Shown one piece after another: positions 46,106 through 57,129 of a stretch of DNA of 64,000 bases. Numbering within the stretch: the stretch's first letter is position 1; the number at the start of each line of letters is the position of its first letter. Source of the stretch: Rhizobium sullae (GTDB lineage Bacteria > Pseudomonadota > Alphaproteobacteria > Rhizobiales > Rhizobiaceae); the NCBI RefSeq assembly GCF_025200715.1, contig NZ_CP104144.1, forward strand, positions 558,001 to 622,000, given 5' to 3'. The translations under genes were made by a program, and so were the position numbers. The notes below the pieces were generated by a model. That model ran no database searches. It saw nothing but the letters and a program-made list of their open reading frames with translations, and was not told the DNA's origin.

Positions 46106-47341
46106 ATGAGTGGCATGCCGGCTGCTGATCGGAAAGGCACCTTGGCTCGGTGGGATGGCGATTTTCTTCCGCTCGCTCTCGTAGCCTTTTGTACGGTCAT
46201 GAATTTCGGGCTAGCACTCGTCAATAATCTCGTCACAAATATTCAGGAGATTCACGTCGTTGCCGTGCAGCTCGTTGTGACCCTTTGTGCTGCCGCATTG
46301 GTCGTGTTGCGCCGACCTCGTTTGACGGCCGATCAAGTCATATTGTTGGTTATGCTAGTATCGTGCGTTGTAATATCGACAATATATCACGGTCAGACCG
46401 ATGTAAAAATTCTGTATGACATGTCGGTGATTCCGCTTTTCGTTGTTTTAGGTTCGACCATCAAGCGAGTACCGAGATGGTGTATGCATATGCTATTTAT
46501 CATAGTATTGATTACGGTGGCATTTGAGACTGTCATGCCTGATGCTTACGCCAAGATTGTCAATCCCCTGAGATACTATGCGAACACAAGAAGCTGGGTC
46601 GCGGACAAGATGGATGACCAGGCCGATGACTCAGGGTTCTATTTCGGTGCCCAGCGAGCCGGACAGGGCGACGCTACGCATCGCGCGAGCGGCCTCTTTC
46701 TCGAGCCTCTGTCCCTAGGTTACTTCGCTTGTATTGCCGCAATTTTCTATATGAATGAATACAGATATCAAGCCGGCAGGAAAATACTTGCTGTCTCGGG
46801 CTGTTCCTTGCTCATAATATTGTCCGACGTTCGAGCCGCCTTGGGAGTGCTTTTCGTCATTGCGATAGGGGCGCCGCTCCTCGCGCGATTGCCGCGCTTG
46901 GCAGGTCTTGCGTTGCCATTCGTTGTGATCGCAGGTGGAGCGGTTTTGCATTATTCCACGGCTGGTGATCAGCACATCGCCGACTTGGCGGGACGGTTGT
47001 CCTGGACCTTTGAGGAACTCAGGGAAGCCGACTTGACGACACTGCTATTCGGAGGATTCGATCAAACCCATGCCAATGACAGCGCAATTCTCTACTTTGC
47101 AGAGGTTTCTGGAATATTGGGGTACGTCCTTCTATTGTACATATCCGCGGGCGTCTCGTCCTTGAATGAGCGCCCATTGATCACGAATGCCGCGTTGATA
47201 TACTTGGCCAGTACGAGTCTGTTCGGGCACGCTTATGCTTCGATCAAGACCGGAGCACTTCTCGGCTTTGTCGTGGGCAGCCAAAAGCGCAATCAAGAGA
47301 CACCAAACGTTAAGTATCTGCCCCAGAAAGCAGTTGAGTGA
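46106..47341 (+). CDS. Wzy-like polysaccharide polymerase
   Basis: This 411-residue integral membrane protein has about 10-12 hydrophobic helices and a large periplasmic loop (about residues 150-205) rich in charged and aromatic residues. The segment HRASGLFLEPLSLGYFACI matches the R-x-SGLFLEP-xSLG motif seen in Wzy/O-antigen-ligase-like polymerases. It should join flipped repeat units into chains, with the flippase and ExoP-like protein. It is the last gene of the plus-strand group. The N-terminal start is supported by length only. Confidence 0.85.
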   Translation: MSGMPAADRKGTLARWDGDFLPLALVAFCTVMNFGLALVNNLVTNIQEIHVVAVQLVVTLCAAALVVLRRPRLTADQVILLVMLVSCVVISTIYHGQTDVKILYDMSVIPLFVVLGSTIKRVPRWCMHMLFIIVLITVAFETVMPDAYAKIVNPLRYYANTRSWVADKMDDQADDSGFYFGAQRAGQGDATHRASGLFLEPLSLGYFACIAAIFYMNEYRYQAGRKILAVSGCSLLIILSDVRAALGVLFVIAIGAPLLARLPRLAGLALPFVVIAGGAVLHYSTAGDQHIADLAGRLSWTFEELREADLTTLLFGGFDQTHANDSAILYFAEVSGILGYVLLLYISAGVSSLNERPLITNAALIYLASTSLFGHAYASIKTGALLGFVVGSQKRNQETPNVKYLPQKAVE

Positions 47342-47735
47342 TGTCATATCCTTGATTGTTCGGTGTTGAGAAGAATCGACAGAAACGCATCATTCCGATC
47401 AACGTTTCGAACACGACCAATCGGAGCTCACCCTGCGGTTGGAGCGCGCCGGCCGCGGCCATTAGGGCGACGATCTCGCCGTCGGCATAGATATGGCGCG
47501 TCAATGTCCGCCGCGACTTGTCGAATATCGCGTTTCCGGAGGCTCTATCGCCGGAGCCAGGCGCGTCATGTAGGCCGCAAACGGCTCCAGGACTACCAGC
47601 CGTCCAAGCCAGGTGAAGGATGGACTGATGCGCGACCGGTCCTTTGCCGCCGACAATTAGCCTGGCTGCCTTGCGGCGCGCGTGCTCCTGTCTGCACAAA
47701 GATAACTAGGATACCCAAACACCGCTCGGATCAAT
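47342..47735. other. Region without a recognisable gene
   Basis: These 394 bases separate the polymerase and the acetyltransferase. A minus-strand frame (47310-47699) reads partly protein-like (RRTLTRHIYADGEIVALMAA) but overlaps the polymerase end, lacks a ribosome-binding site and matches nothing known. It may be a gene remnant. No clear terminator hairpin with a T-run is visible. Confidence 0.4.
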
Positions 47736-48179
47736 TCAAGCGAAGCGCTTCTTCAGGAAGTAGCGCGCAATCGCCCCCGGTCCGCTTTCCAGTTGCCCGA
47801 AGATTTCGTAACCGAGTTTCTCGTAGAACGGCCTTGCCTGAAATTCGAACGTATCGAGCCAGACGCCGATATATCCGCGCTCCCGGGCGATGGTTTCCGC
47901 CTCGACCATCAAGCGTGTGCCTAGGCCTGTGCCGCGGTAGGCTGAAGGAATCGCGAGATACTTAATGAAAGCCCAGCCGTAGCCGTCGACTGCATAGAGC
48001 CCGCCGAGAACATCCCGGGTGTGCGGATCGCGAACGAGAATCGCAAAATCGGGCTTGTCCTGGATGTCCCCGACGTTGGCATCATTGTATTCACGCAGCG
48101 TCCTGGTGATGGCGGCGCAATGTTCACTGCTGGGATGATCGGTGATGATCTCGACGATCGGAATATCGACAGGTTCCAT
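47736..48179 (-). CDS. GNAT-family N-acetyltransferase
   Basis: This 147-residue GNAT protein has acetyl-CoA motif A in YRGTGLGTRLMVEAETIARE (R-x-x-G-x-G), preceded by GWAFIKYLAIPSA and followed by WLDTFEFQARPFYEKLGYEI. The start at 48179 fits family length; the open frame continues to 48260 without a better start. The substrate cannot be inferred; small-molecule or protein acetylation are both possible. It lies 49 bases after pobA on the same strand and may be co-transcribed with it, although no functional link to hydroxybenzoate is known. Confidence 0.87.
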   Translation of the reverse strand: MEPVDIPIVEIITDHPSSEHCAAITRTLREYNDANVGDIQDKPDFAILVRDPHTRDVLGGLYAVDGYGWAFIKYLAIPSAYRGTGLGTRLMVEAETIARERGYIGVWLDTFEFQARPFYEKLGYEIFGQLESGPGAIARYFLKKRFA

Positions 48180-48228
48180 GGGCGCGATGCTCGCACAACG
48201 GCCATTCGATTGAAAGCGAAACGGTTTG

Positions 48229-50393
<2,165 letters not shown>

Positions 50394-50430
50394 TTCCGCT
50401 TCTGCTTGCGGGGGAGGGATCACCGCACCG

Positions 50431-51186
50431 CTATCGCAAAACCAGCCGCAAGGCCCTTTGCGTCTCCCGCAAAAGCGGCAGATAGCGCTCGGCCATTTCC
50501 GATGCAGGGGCGTGGACTGCCGGCGCCCCGATGTTGATGGCTGCAACCGTCTGGCCTCGATCGTTTTCGACCGGAACGGCGATGGAGCAAAGGCCGATTT
50601 CAAGCTCCTGATCGATAATGGCATAGCCTTGCGAGCGGACGCGGCGGAATTCGGCAATCAGTTCTTCCGGTTCCGTCTTGGTTTTCGGCGTGTTCTGCCT
50701 CAACACCGTCCGGCCAAGGATAGCACGGGCTTCGCTTTCCGGTAGCGCCGCGAGCAGCACGCGGCCCATCGAGGCGCAATAGGCGGGCAGGCGGCTGCCG
50801 GGCATCAGATTGATCGACATGACGCGGCGCTGCGAGGCGCGGGCGATATAGACGATCTCGGTGCCGTCGAGAACCGAGGCAGAGGCGCTCTGCCCGGCCT
50901 TGTCGGACAATTGGTCGAGATGCGGCTGGATCTGCACGGGCAGCGGTGTTGCCGAGAGATAGGCATGGCCGAGGCGCAGGATCTTCGGCGTCAATGTGAA
51001 GAACTTGCCGTCGTAATCCGCATAGCCGAGTTCTGCGAGCGTCAGCAGCGAGCGGCGGACAGTGGCGCGGTCAAGACCGGCGAGCTTTGAAACCTCTGCG
51101 ATCGACAGGCGCTGGTGCATCTCGCCGAAGACCTCGATGACTTTCAAGCCGCGGGCAAAGCCGCTGACGAAATCAGTTTCCCGCAT
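50431..51186 (-). CDS. pcaR: IclR-family regulator PcaR
   Basis: This 251-residue IclR-type regulator has an N-terminal winged helix (LSIAEVSKLAGLDRATVRRS) and an effector domain (LPAYCASMGRVLLAALPESE and VRSQGYAIIDQELEIGLCSI). It closely fits PcaR/PcaU regulators that activate beta-ketoadipate genes in response to beta-ketoadipate. It is divergent from pcaIJF and a likely operator lies in between (51214-51228). The ATG at 51186 has GGAGG upstream; the frame extends to a TTG at 51198 that overlaps this site. Confidence 0.93.
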   Translation of the reverse strand: MRETDFVSGFARGLKVIEVFGEMHQRLSIAEVSKLAGLDRATVRRSLLTLAELGYADYDGKFFTLTPKILRLGHAYLSATPLPVQIQPHLDQLSDKAGQSASASVLDGTEIVYIARASQRRVMSINLMPGSRLPAYCASMGRVLLAALPESEARAILGRTVLRQNTPKTKTEPEELIAEFRRVRSQGYAIIDQELEIGLCSIAVPVENDRGQTVAAINIGAPAVHAPASEMAERYLPLLRETQRALRLVLR

Positions 51187-51213
51187 TCCGACCTCCAATC
51201 AAGGTGTCACAAT

Positions 51214-51228
51214 GTGCGCTATACGAAC
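51214..51228. promoter_or_regulatory. Likely PcaR operator
   Basis: The 15-base element GTGCG-CTATA-CGAAC is an imperfect palindrome (GTGCG versus GTTCG expected) matching the GTTCG-N5-CGAAC pattern bound by PcaU/PobR-type IclR regulators in Acinetobacter. A further half-site TCGCAC is at 51241-51246. The position between pcaR and pcaI supports control of both. Binding itself is inferred. Confidence 0.6.
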
Positions 51229-51340
51229 AAATGTCAAATATCGCACAAAGTGCCTTGCCGCCGATTTTGTCTAGCCCTATTCGTGTTCATGAGGCGTGGA
51301 GGAACGTACCCCCACCACATCCGGCAAGGAGAGATCCCGC

Positions 51341-52048
51341 ATGGACAAGGCAATCAGGAACGCGGCGGAAGCCGTCTCCGAAATCAGTCACGGCGCCACC
51401 GTCATGATCGGCGGTTTCGGCGGATCAGGTGCGCCGATCGAGCTTATCCACGCCTTGATCGACAAGGGGCCGAAGGACCTTACCGTCATCAACAATAACG
51501 CCGGCAACGGCCGGATCGGCATCGCTGCGATGATCGACGCCGGCATGGTGCGGAAGATGATCTGCTCTTTTCCGCGTTCCTCGGATCCGCGCGCCTTCAC
51601 GGAAAGATATCTTGCCGGGGAGATCGAGCTGGAACTCGTGCCGCAGGGAACACTTGCCGAACGCATCCGCGCCGGCGGGGCCGGTATTCCTGCATTCTAC
51701 ACGCCGACGGGCTATGGCACCGAGCTTGGCGAAGGCAAGGTGATCGCCGAGTTCGATGGCAGGCACTATGTCCAGGAGCGCTGGCTGAAGGCCGATTTCG
51801 CGATCGTGAAGGCGCATGTCGGCGACGCGCACGGAAACCTCACCTATAACAAGGCCGGCCGCAACTTTAACCCGCTGATGTGCATGGCGGCTGCAAAGAC
51901 GATCGTGCAGGTCTCGAAGATCGTGCCGGCGGGCGGCATCGATCCCGAACATGTCGTTACGCCTGGCATCTTCATCGACCGCGTCGTCGAGATATCCAAT
52001 CCGCAGCAGGAAGAAGAGCTCGTTCGAGCCGGAGTGGCCTACGCATGA
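51341..52048 (+). CDS. pcaI: 3-oxoadipate CoA-transferase subunit A
   Basis: This 235-residue alpha subunit of beta-ketoadipate:succinyl-CoA transferase (EC 2.8.3.6) has the family signatures VMIGGFGGSGAPIELIHALI, NNNAGNGRIGIAAMIDAGMV and FNPLMCMAAAKTIVQVSKIV. With PcaJ it activates 3-oxoadipate to its CoA ester for thiolysis by PcaF. The ATG at 51341 has AAGGAGAG upstream; its stop overlaps the pcaJ start by four bases (ATGA). pcaIJF is one operon divergent from pcaR. Confidence 0.96.
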   Translation: MDKAIRNAAEAVSEISHGATVMIGGFGGSGAPIELIHALIDKGPKDLTVINNNAGNGRIGIAAMIDAGMVRKMICSFPRSSDPRAFTERYLAGEIELELVPQGTLAERIRAGGAGIPAFYTPTGYGTELGEGKVIAEFDGRHYVQERWLKADFAIVKAHVGDAHGNLTYNKAGRNFNPLMCMAAAKTIVQVSKIVPAGGIDPEHVVTPGIFIDRVVEISNPQQEEELVRAGVAYA

Positions 52049-52749
52049 CCATCGATACCCGCCCCCGCGACACGCGCGAAGATGTTAAGCTTTCCAATGC
52101 CCAGATCGCCTGGCGCGCGGCTCAGGACATCGCCGACGGCGCCTATGTGAACCTCGGCATCGGCTTTCCCGAAATGGTCGCCCGCTACCAGCCGCCGGGC
52201 CGGCAGGCGATCTTCCATACGGAAAACGGCATCCTGAATTTCGGCGAGGCGCCGCCGGCCGGCGAAGAGGACTGGGACCTGATCAACGCCGGCAAGAGGC
52301 CTGTGACGCTGAAGCCCGGCGCTTCCTTCTTCCACCACGCCGACAGTTTTGCCATGGTGCGCGGCGGCCATCTCGACGTCGCCATCCTCGGCGCCTACCA
52401 GGTTGCGCAGAACGGCGATCTGGCCAACTGGCGCGTGGGCAACAAGGGTGTGCCGGCGGTCGGCGGCGCCATGGATCTCGTACACGGCGCCAAGCAGGTC
52501 TTTGTCATTACCGAACACGTCACCAAGAACGGTGAGCCGAAACTGGTCGAAAGATGCACTTTCCCGCTGACCGGCGTCGGTTGCATCACGCGCGTCTATA
52601 CGAGCCATGCCGTCGTTGACATTGTGAAGAGCCGCTTCGTGCTGCGCGAGAAGCTGGCGGCTATCTCAATGGAGGAACTGCAGGCTATGACCGGCGCGCC
52701 GCTCGATACGGACGGCCCCGTTGCCGACCTTCTCGTGCCGGAGCTTTGA
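52045..52749 (+). CDS. pcaJ: 3-oxoadipate CoA-transferase subunit B
   Basis: This 234-residue beta subunit has the conserved catalytic Glu in FHTENGILNFGEAP and the downstream GGHLDVAILGAYQVAQNGDL and MDLVHGAKQVFVITEH. The Glu forms the thioester with CoA during transfer from succinyl-CoA. The ATG overlaps the pcaI stop, and pcaF follows after ten bases. Translation coupling should keep the subunits equimolar. Confidence 0.96.
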   Translation: MTIDTRPRDTREDVKLSNAQIAWRAAQDIADGAYVNLGIGFPEMVARYQPPGRQAIFHTENGILNFGEAPPAGEEDWDLINAGKRPVTLKPGASFFHHADSFAMVRGGHLDVAILGAYQVAQNGDLANWRVGNKGVPAVGGAMDLVHGAKQVFVITEHVTKNGEPKLVERCTFPLTGVGCITRVYTSHAVVDIVKSRFVLREKLAAISMEELQAMTGAPLDTDGPVADLLVPEL

Positions 52750-52759
52750 GGAAGAGACC

Positions 52760-53965
52760 ATGACCGAAGCCTATATCTGCGACTACATCCGCACACCGAT
52801 CGGGCGCTTCGGTGGCTCGTTGTCGTCGGTGCGCGCGGACGATCTCGGAACGGTACCCCTGAAAGCACTGATGGAGCGCAACGCTTCGGTCGATTGGGAA
52901 GCCGTCGACGACGTCATCTTCGGCTGTGCCAACCAGGCGGGCGAGGACAACCGCAATGTGGCACGCATGTCGCTGCTGCTTGCCGGCCTGCCGGTGTCAG
53001 TCCCGGGTACGACGATCAACCGGCTTTGCGGCTCGGGTATGGATGCGGTGATCACCGCCGCGCGCGCCATTCGCGCCGGCGAGGCGGAACTGATGATCGC
53101 CGGCGGCGTGGAGAGCATGTCGCGTGCGCCCTTCGTGATGCCGAAGGCGGACACGGCCTTTTCGCGCAATGCCGAAATCTACGATACGACGATCGGGTGG
53201 CGCTTCATCAATCCCGTGATGAAGAAGCAATACGGCGTAGACTCCATGCCGGAGACCGGCGAGAACGTTGCGGAAGATTACACGGTCAACCGCGAGGACC
53301 AGGATGCCTTCGCGCTGCGCTCGCAGGTGAAGGCCGCTGCCGCTCAGGCAAACGGCCGGTTGGCAAAGGAAATTATCCCAGTCGTGATCCCGCAGCGCAA
53401 GGGCGATCCCGTGGTAGTCGAGAAGGACGAGCATCCGCGCGCAACGACGATGGAAGCGCTGGCGAAGCTCGGAACGCCCTTCAAGAAGGAAGGCGGCTCA
53501 GTCACAGCCGGCAATGCCTCGGGCGTCAACGATGGCGCTGCGGCATTGATCATTGCTTCGGAGGCGGCGGCGAGGAAATATAGTCTGAGGCCGATCGCCC
53601 GTATCCTGGGCGGTGCGGCCGCCGGCGTGCCGCCGCGCGTCATGGGTATCGGACCAGTTCCGGCGTCGCGCAAGCTGATGGCACGGCTCGGCATGACCAA
53701 GGATCAATTCGATGTCATCGAACTGAACGAAGCTTTCGCTTCGCAGGGGCTGGCAGTGCTGCGCGAACTCGCGATTGCCGACGACGATCCGCGCGTCAAC
53801 CGCAATGGCGGCGCCATCGCGCTTGGCCATCCGCTTGGCATGTCGGGCGCGCGCATTACCGGAACGGCTGCGCTGGAACTTATCGAAACGGGCGGGCGCT
53901 ATTCGCTCTCGATGATGTGCATCGGCGTCGGCCAGGGGGTTGCAATAGCCCTCGCAAGAGTCTGA
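52760..53965 (+). CDS. pcaF: 3-oxoadipyl-CoA thiolase PcaF
   Basis: This 401-residue thiolase (EC 2.3.1.174) splits 3-oxoadipyl-CoA into succinyl-CoA and acetyl-CoA, the last step of the pathway. Catalytic residues are C90 in INRLCGSGMDAV, H357 in GGAIALGHPLGMSG and C387 in MMCIGVGQG. Length and start (MTEAYICDYIRTPIGRFGGS) fit PcaF. A GAGGAAGAG site precedes the ATG. It ends the operon; upstream pca genes for ring cleavage are not in the window. Confidence 0.96.
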   Translation: MTEAYICDYIRTPIGRFGGSLSSVRADDLGTVPLKALMERNASVDWEAVDDVIFGCANQAGEDNRNVARMSLLLAGLPVSVPGTTINRLCGSGMDAVITAARAIRAGEAELMIAGGVESMSRAPFVMPKADTAFSRNAEIYDTTIGWRFINPVMKKQYGVDSMPETGENVAEDYTVNREDQDAFALRSQVKAAAAQANGRLAKEIIPVVIPQRKGDPVVVEKDEHPRATTMEALAKLGTPFKKEGGSVTAGNASGVNDGAAALIIASEAAARKYSLRPIARILGGAAAGVPPRVMGIGPVPASRKLMARLGMTKDQFDVIELNEAFASQGLAVLRELAIADDDPRVNRNGGAIALGHPLGMSGARITGTAALELIETGGRYSLSMMCIGVGQGVAIALARV

Positions 53966-54087
53966 CGGCGCCAGGCACCCGCCGGCTCTCTCTTTCGTGC
54001 ATTGTCCATTCTACATTCCGCCTGATAAGACTCTCGTCAAATCCATTTCACTATCTATTTCATTGGTTTTCGGAGGCTGTTTCTGGC

Positions 54088-54882
54088 ATGACGGATCTTG
54101 CTCAATCACTCGCGTCCATCAAAATACCTGACCTGAACGGCAAGGCGGTGCTGATTACGGGCGCATCGACCGGCATCGGTGCGGCTCTCGCGCGTGCATT
54201 CGCAGCGCAGGGCATGAAAGTTGGCGTCCACTATAATGCGAGCCGCGAGCCGGCAGAATTGCTCGCCGATGAGATCAAGGCGACCGGTGCCACCGTGCAT
54301 CTGGTGCAGGGCGATGTCTCACGGGAAGGCGAGACTGAACGCGTTGTCGAGGAAACCGCTAAGACCTTCGGCCATCTCGACGGCCTGATCAACAATGCCG
54401 GCGGCATGCTTGGCCGCAGGCCGACCGCTGAATATACTGACGAGCATTATGCCAAGGTTATGGACCTGAACGCCCGCTCAGTCCTCGCTGCAACGCGTGC
54501 CGCGCATCCGTGGCTGAAGAAGCAGGGCGGCTTCATCATCAATACGACCTCGATCGCCGCGCGAAACGGCGGCGGCAACGGTGCGATCCTTTATGCCGCC
54601 TCCAAGGGCTTCGTCTCGACGATCACGCGGGGCCATGCCAAGGAGTTCGTGGCCGACCGTATCCGCGTCAATGCCGTGGCGCCGGGCGTCATCGCGACGC
54701 CGTTTCACGAGCGCTATACCAATGACGAACAGATGGAGATGCAGCGCAGGACCATTCCGATGGGTTTCGTCGGCACACCGGAAGACTGCGTCGGGGCCTA
54801 TCTGTTCCTCGCTTCGCCGACGCTTTCAGGCTACATCACCGGCCAGATCATCGAGGTGAACGGCGGCCAGTTGATGCCGTAG
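54088..54882 (+). CDS. Short-chain dehydrogenase/reductase
   Basis: This 264-residue classical SDR has cofactor motif VLITGASTGIGAALARAFAA, NNAGG, catalytic Ser in NTTSIAARNG and YAASKG, and VNAVAPGVIATPFH. It is cytosolic and probably NADP- or NAD-dependent; substrate unknown. CGGAGG lies eleven bases before the ATG. It follows pcaF by 122 bases on the same strand but a shared function is not evident. glgX begins 77 bases downstream behind its own promoter. Confidence 0.9.
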   Translation: MTDLAQSLASIKIPDLNGKAVLITGASTGIGAALARAFAAQGMKVGVHYNASREPAELLADEIKATGATVHLVQGDVSREGETERVVEETAKTFGHLDGLINNAGGMLGRRPTAEYTDEHYAKVMDLNARSVLAATRAAHPWLKKQGGFIINTTSIAARNGGGNGAILYAASKGFVSTITRGHAKEFVADRIRVNAVAPGVIATPFHERYTNDEQMEMQRRTIPMGFVGTPEDCVGAYLFLASPTLSGYITGQIIEVNGGQLMP

Positions 54883-54902
54883 CGCCCTTAGAGCCGATCC
54901 AG

Positions 54903-54927
54903 GGAACTTTCGCACTGCGGTAACGTT
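54903..54927 (+). promoter_or_regulatory. EcfG-type general-stress promoter of glgX
   Basis: GGAAC (54903-54907) and CGTT (54924-54927) are separated by exactly 16 bases, a perfect match to the alphaproteobacterial EcfG consensus GGAAC-N16/17-CGTT. It lies 33 bases upstream of the glgX start. This implies glgX induction by the PhyR-NepR-EcfG general stress response. Confidence 0.65.
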
Positions 54928-54930
54928 TCC

Positions 54931-54951
54931 CGCTTGGCCATCCACCAAGCG
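54931..54951 (+). promoter_or_regulatory. Stem-loop in the glgX leader
   Basis: Perfect seven-base arms CGCTTGG and CCAAGCG surround a seven-base loop. The 3' arm ends at the first base of the GGAG ribosome-binding site of glgX (54951-54954). The hairpin lies downstream of the EcfG promoter and could limit or protect translation initiation; this role is inference. Confidence 0.45.
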
Positions 54952-54959
54952 GAGACACT

Positions 54960-57113
54960 ATGAGTTTTTCCTTTTCCGAACTCGATTTCATGAAGCCGGA
55001 ACTCGGCGCTGAATATACCGGGACTGGTACGCATTTCGCTGTCTATTCCGCTCACGCCGAGCAGGTCGACCTATGTCTCTTTTCCGACGACGGCAGGACG
55101 GAAATGGCACGCATGCCGTTGCCTAAGCGCGAGGGCGATATCTGGTCAGGCTATATTGGCGGGCTGAAGCCGGGCGCCGTCTACGGCTATCGCGCAAGCG
55201 GACCCTATGATCCAAAAAACGGGCATCGCTTCAATCCCAACAAGCTTCTACTCGATCCCTATGCCAAGCAGGTTGTTGGCGATCTCAAATGGAACGATGC
55301 GCTCTACGGCTACACGATTGGCAAGGACGATCTCTCCTTCGACGAGCGTGACAGCGCGCCTTTCACGGTGAAAGGCATGGTGCAGGATCCGGATTTCGAC
55401 TGGGACGGCGATGAGGCGATCCGCCGCCCGTGGACGGAAACGGTCATCTATGAGACGCATGTGCGCGGCATGACGATGACGCATCCGAAGGTGCCAAATA
55501 AATTACGCGGCACGTTTCTCGGCATGTGCAGCGATCCGATTATCGACCATCTGACGAAGCTTGGCATTTCGGCCGTCGAATTGCTGCCGATCCAGTATTT
55601 TCCGAACGACCGGTATCTGGAGGAAAAGCACCTCACCAATTACTGGGGCTACCAGACGCTCGGCTTCTTCGCACCGCAATCGCGCTATATGTCGACCGAC
55701 AAGATCACCGAATTCAAGACCATGGTGAAGAAGTTCCATGCCTCCGGCATCGAGGTGATCATGGATGTGGTCTATAACCACACGGCTGAAGGCAGCGAAA
55801 AGGGTCCGACGCTTTCCTTTCGTGGCCTCGACAATGCGAGCTACTACATCCTCTCGCCGGACGATCCTCGTCACACTTTCGACACGACAGGTACCGGCAA
55901 CACGCTGAATGTCGCCAATCCGATGGTCATGCGTATGGTGCTGGACAGCCTGCGCTACTGGGTCGGCGCGATGCATATCGACGGCTTCCGCTTCGATCTC
56001 GCGAGCACGCTCGGCCGTCAGGATATGGAATTCGACCGTCAGGGTATCTTTTTCAGCGCGATCCGGCAGGATCCGATGCTTGCTGGTGTGAAGCTGATCG
56101 CCGAGCCGTGGGACGTCGGCGAAGGCGGTTATCAAGTCGGCGGATTTCCGCACCCCTTTCGTGAATGGAACGACAAGTTCCGTGACGATGTTCGCCGCTT
56201 TTGGAAAGGCGATGGCGGACTGGTGTCGGAGATGGCGGAGCGCGTCACCGGCTCGGCGCGGCAGTTCAACCATTCTGACCGCGGCTCGACATCATCCATT
56301 AATCTTCTTGCGGCTCATGACGGCTTCACATTGATGGACACGGTCTCCTTTGACGGCAAGCACAATGAAGCGAACGGCGAGGACAATCGGGACGGCCACT
56401 CCGACAATCACTCGGACAATATGGGTGCGGAGGGCGCAACCGACGACTCCGGTATCAATGACGCGCGCCGTAGACGGCGGCGCAACATGATGGCCACGCT
56501 GCTGCTCAGCCAGGGCGTGCCAATGATCCTTGCAGGCGACGAGGTGGGCAACAGCCAGGGCGGCAACAACAATGCCTATTGCCAGGACAACGAGATTGGC
56601 TGGATCGACTGGAACGGGCTAGACGATCCGTTTCTAACCTTCTGCCAGAAGATGATCGCTTTCCGCAAGGCGCAGCCGGAGCTTCGGCAGGAGCGGTTCC
56701 TGACAGGCGAAACCGCAGAGGACGGACGGATTGAAGTCGCCTGGTACAAGCCGGATGGCCATTTCATGGACGACGGCGCGTGGAATGACAACGAATTGCG
56801 GGTGCTCAGTGTTTACGTGTCCCGGAGTGTTCACACATCGGACGCGGAAAAGATGGACGGCCTCTTCATGGTGTTCAATGCTGGTGGGGATTGTGAGGTG
56901 ACGCTTCCGGAGGTCAACGGCATCAAGTCCTGGCAACGAGTCGTCGAGACTGGAGCCGACGACCCCTTTACGGCATTCGATCCGGAAAACCCGGTGATGG
57001 TCTACCGCGAAAGTATTGCCGTTTTCGCGCCGAAAGGTGCCACAGAACCGCCGAAGAAGGCCACGAAGACCGAAGGTCCGCGATGGTTCCACTTCGGTCG
57101 CAAGAACCGATAA
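54960..57113 (+). CDS. glgX: Glycogen debranching enzyme GlgX
   Basis: This 717-residue isoamylase-type debranching enzyme hydrolyses alpha-1,6 branches of glycogen. It has an N-terminal CBM48 (about 15-110), then a GH13 barrel with D346 in [11 protein letters not shown]382 in [10 protein letters not shown] and D454 in LAAHDGFTL, and the GlgX-typical [23 protein letters not shown] loop. No signal peptide. It is separated from the glgE operon by 45 kb, but both concern alpha-glucan, and both may be stress-induced (EcfG-type sites). Topoisomerase IB starts 16 bases downstream on the same strand. Confidence 0.95.
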   Translation: MSFSFSELDFMKPELGAEYTGTGTHFAVYSAHAEQVDLCLFSDDGRTEMARMPLPKREGDIWSGYIGGLKPGAVYGYRASGPYDPKNGHRFNPNKLLLDPYAKQVVGDLKWNDALYGYTIGKDDLSFDERDSAPFTVKGMVQDPDFDWDGDEAIRRPWTETVIYETHVRGMTMTHPKVPNKLRGTFLGMCSDPIIDHLTKLGISAVELLPIQYFPNDRYLEEKHLTNYWGYQTLGFFAPQSRYMSTDKITEFKTMVKKFHASGIEVIMDVVYNHTAEGSEKGPTLSFRGLDNASYYILSPDDPRHTFDTTGTGNTLNVANPMVMRMVLDSLRYWVGAMHIDGFRFDLASTLGRQDMEFDRQGIFFSAIRQDPMLAGVKLIAEPWDVGEGGYQVGGFPHPFREWNDKFRDDVRRFWKGDGGLVSEMAERVTGSARQFNHSDRGSTSSINLLAAHDGFTLMDTVSFDGKHNEANGEDNRDGHSDNHSDNMGAEGATDDSGINDARRRRRRNMMATLLLSQGVPMILAGDEVGNSQGGNNNAYCQDNEIGWIDWNGLDDPFLTFCQKMIAFRKAQPELRQERFLTGETAEDGRIEVAWYKPDGHFMDDGAWNDNELRVLSVYVSRSVHTSDAEKMDGLFMVFNAGGDCEVTLPEVNGIKSWQRVVETGADDPFTAFDPENPVMVYRESIAVFAPKGATEPPKKATKTEGPRWFHFGRKNR

Positions 57114-57129
57114 CAATCGAAACAAAGCG

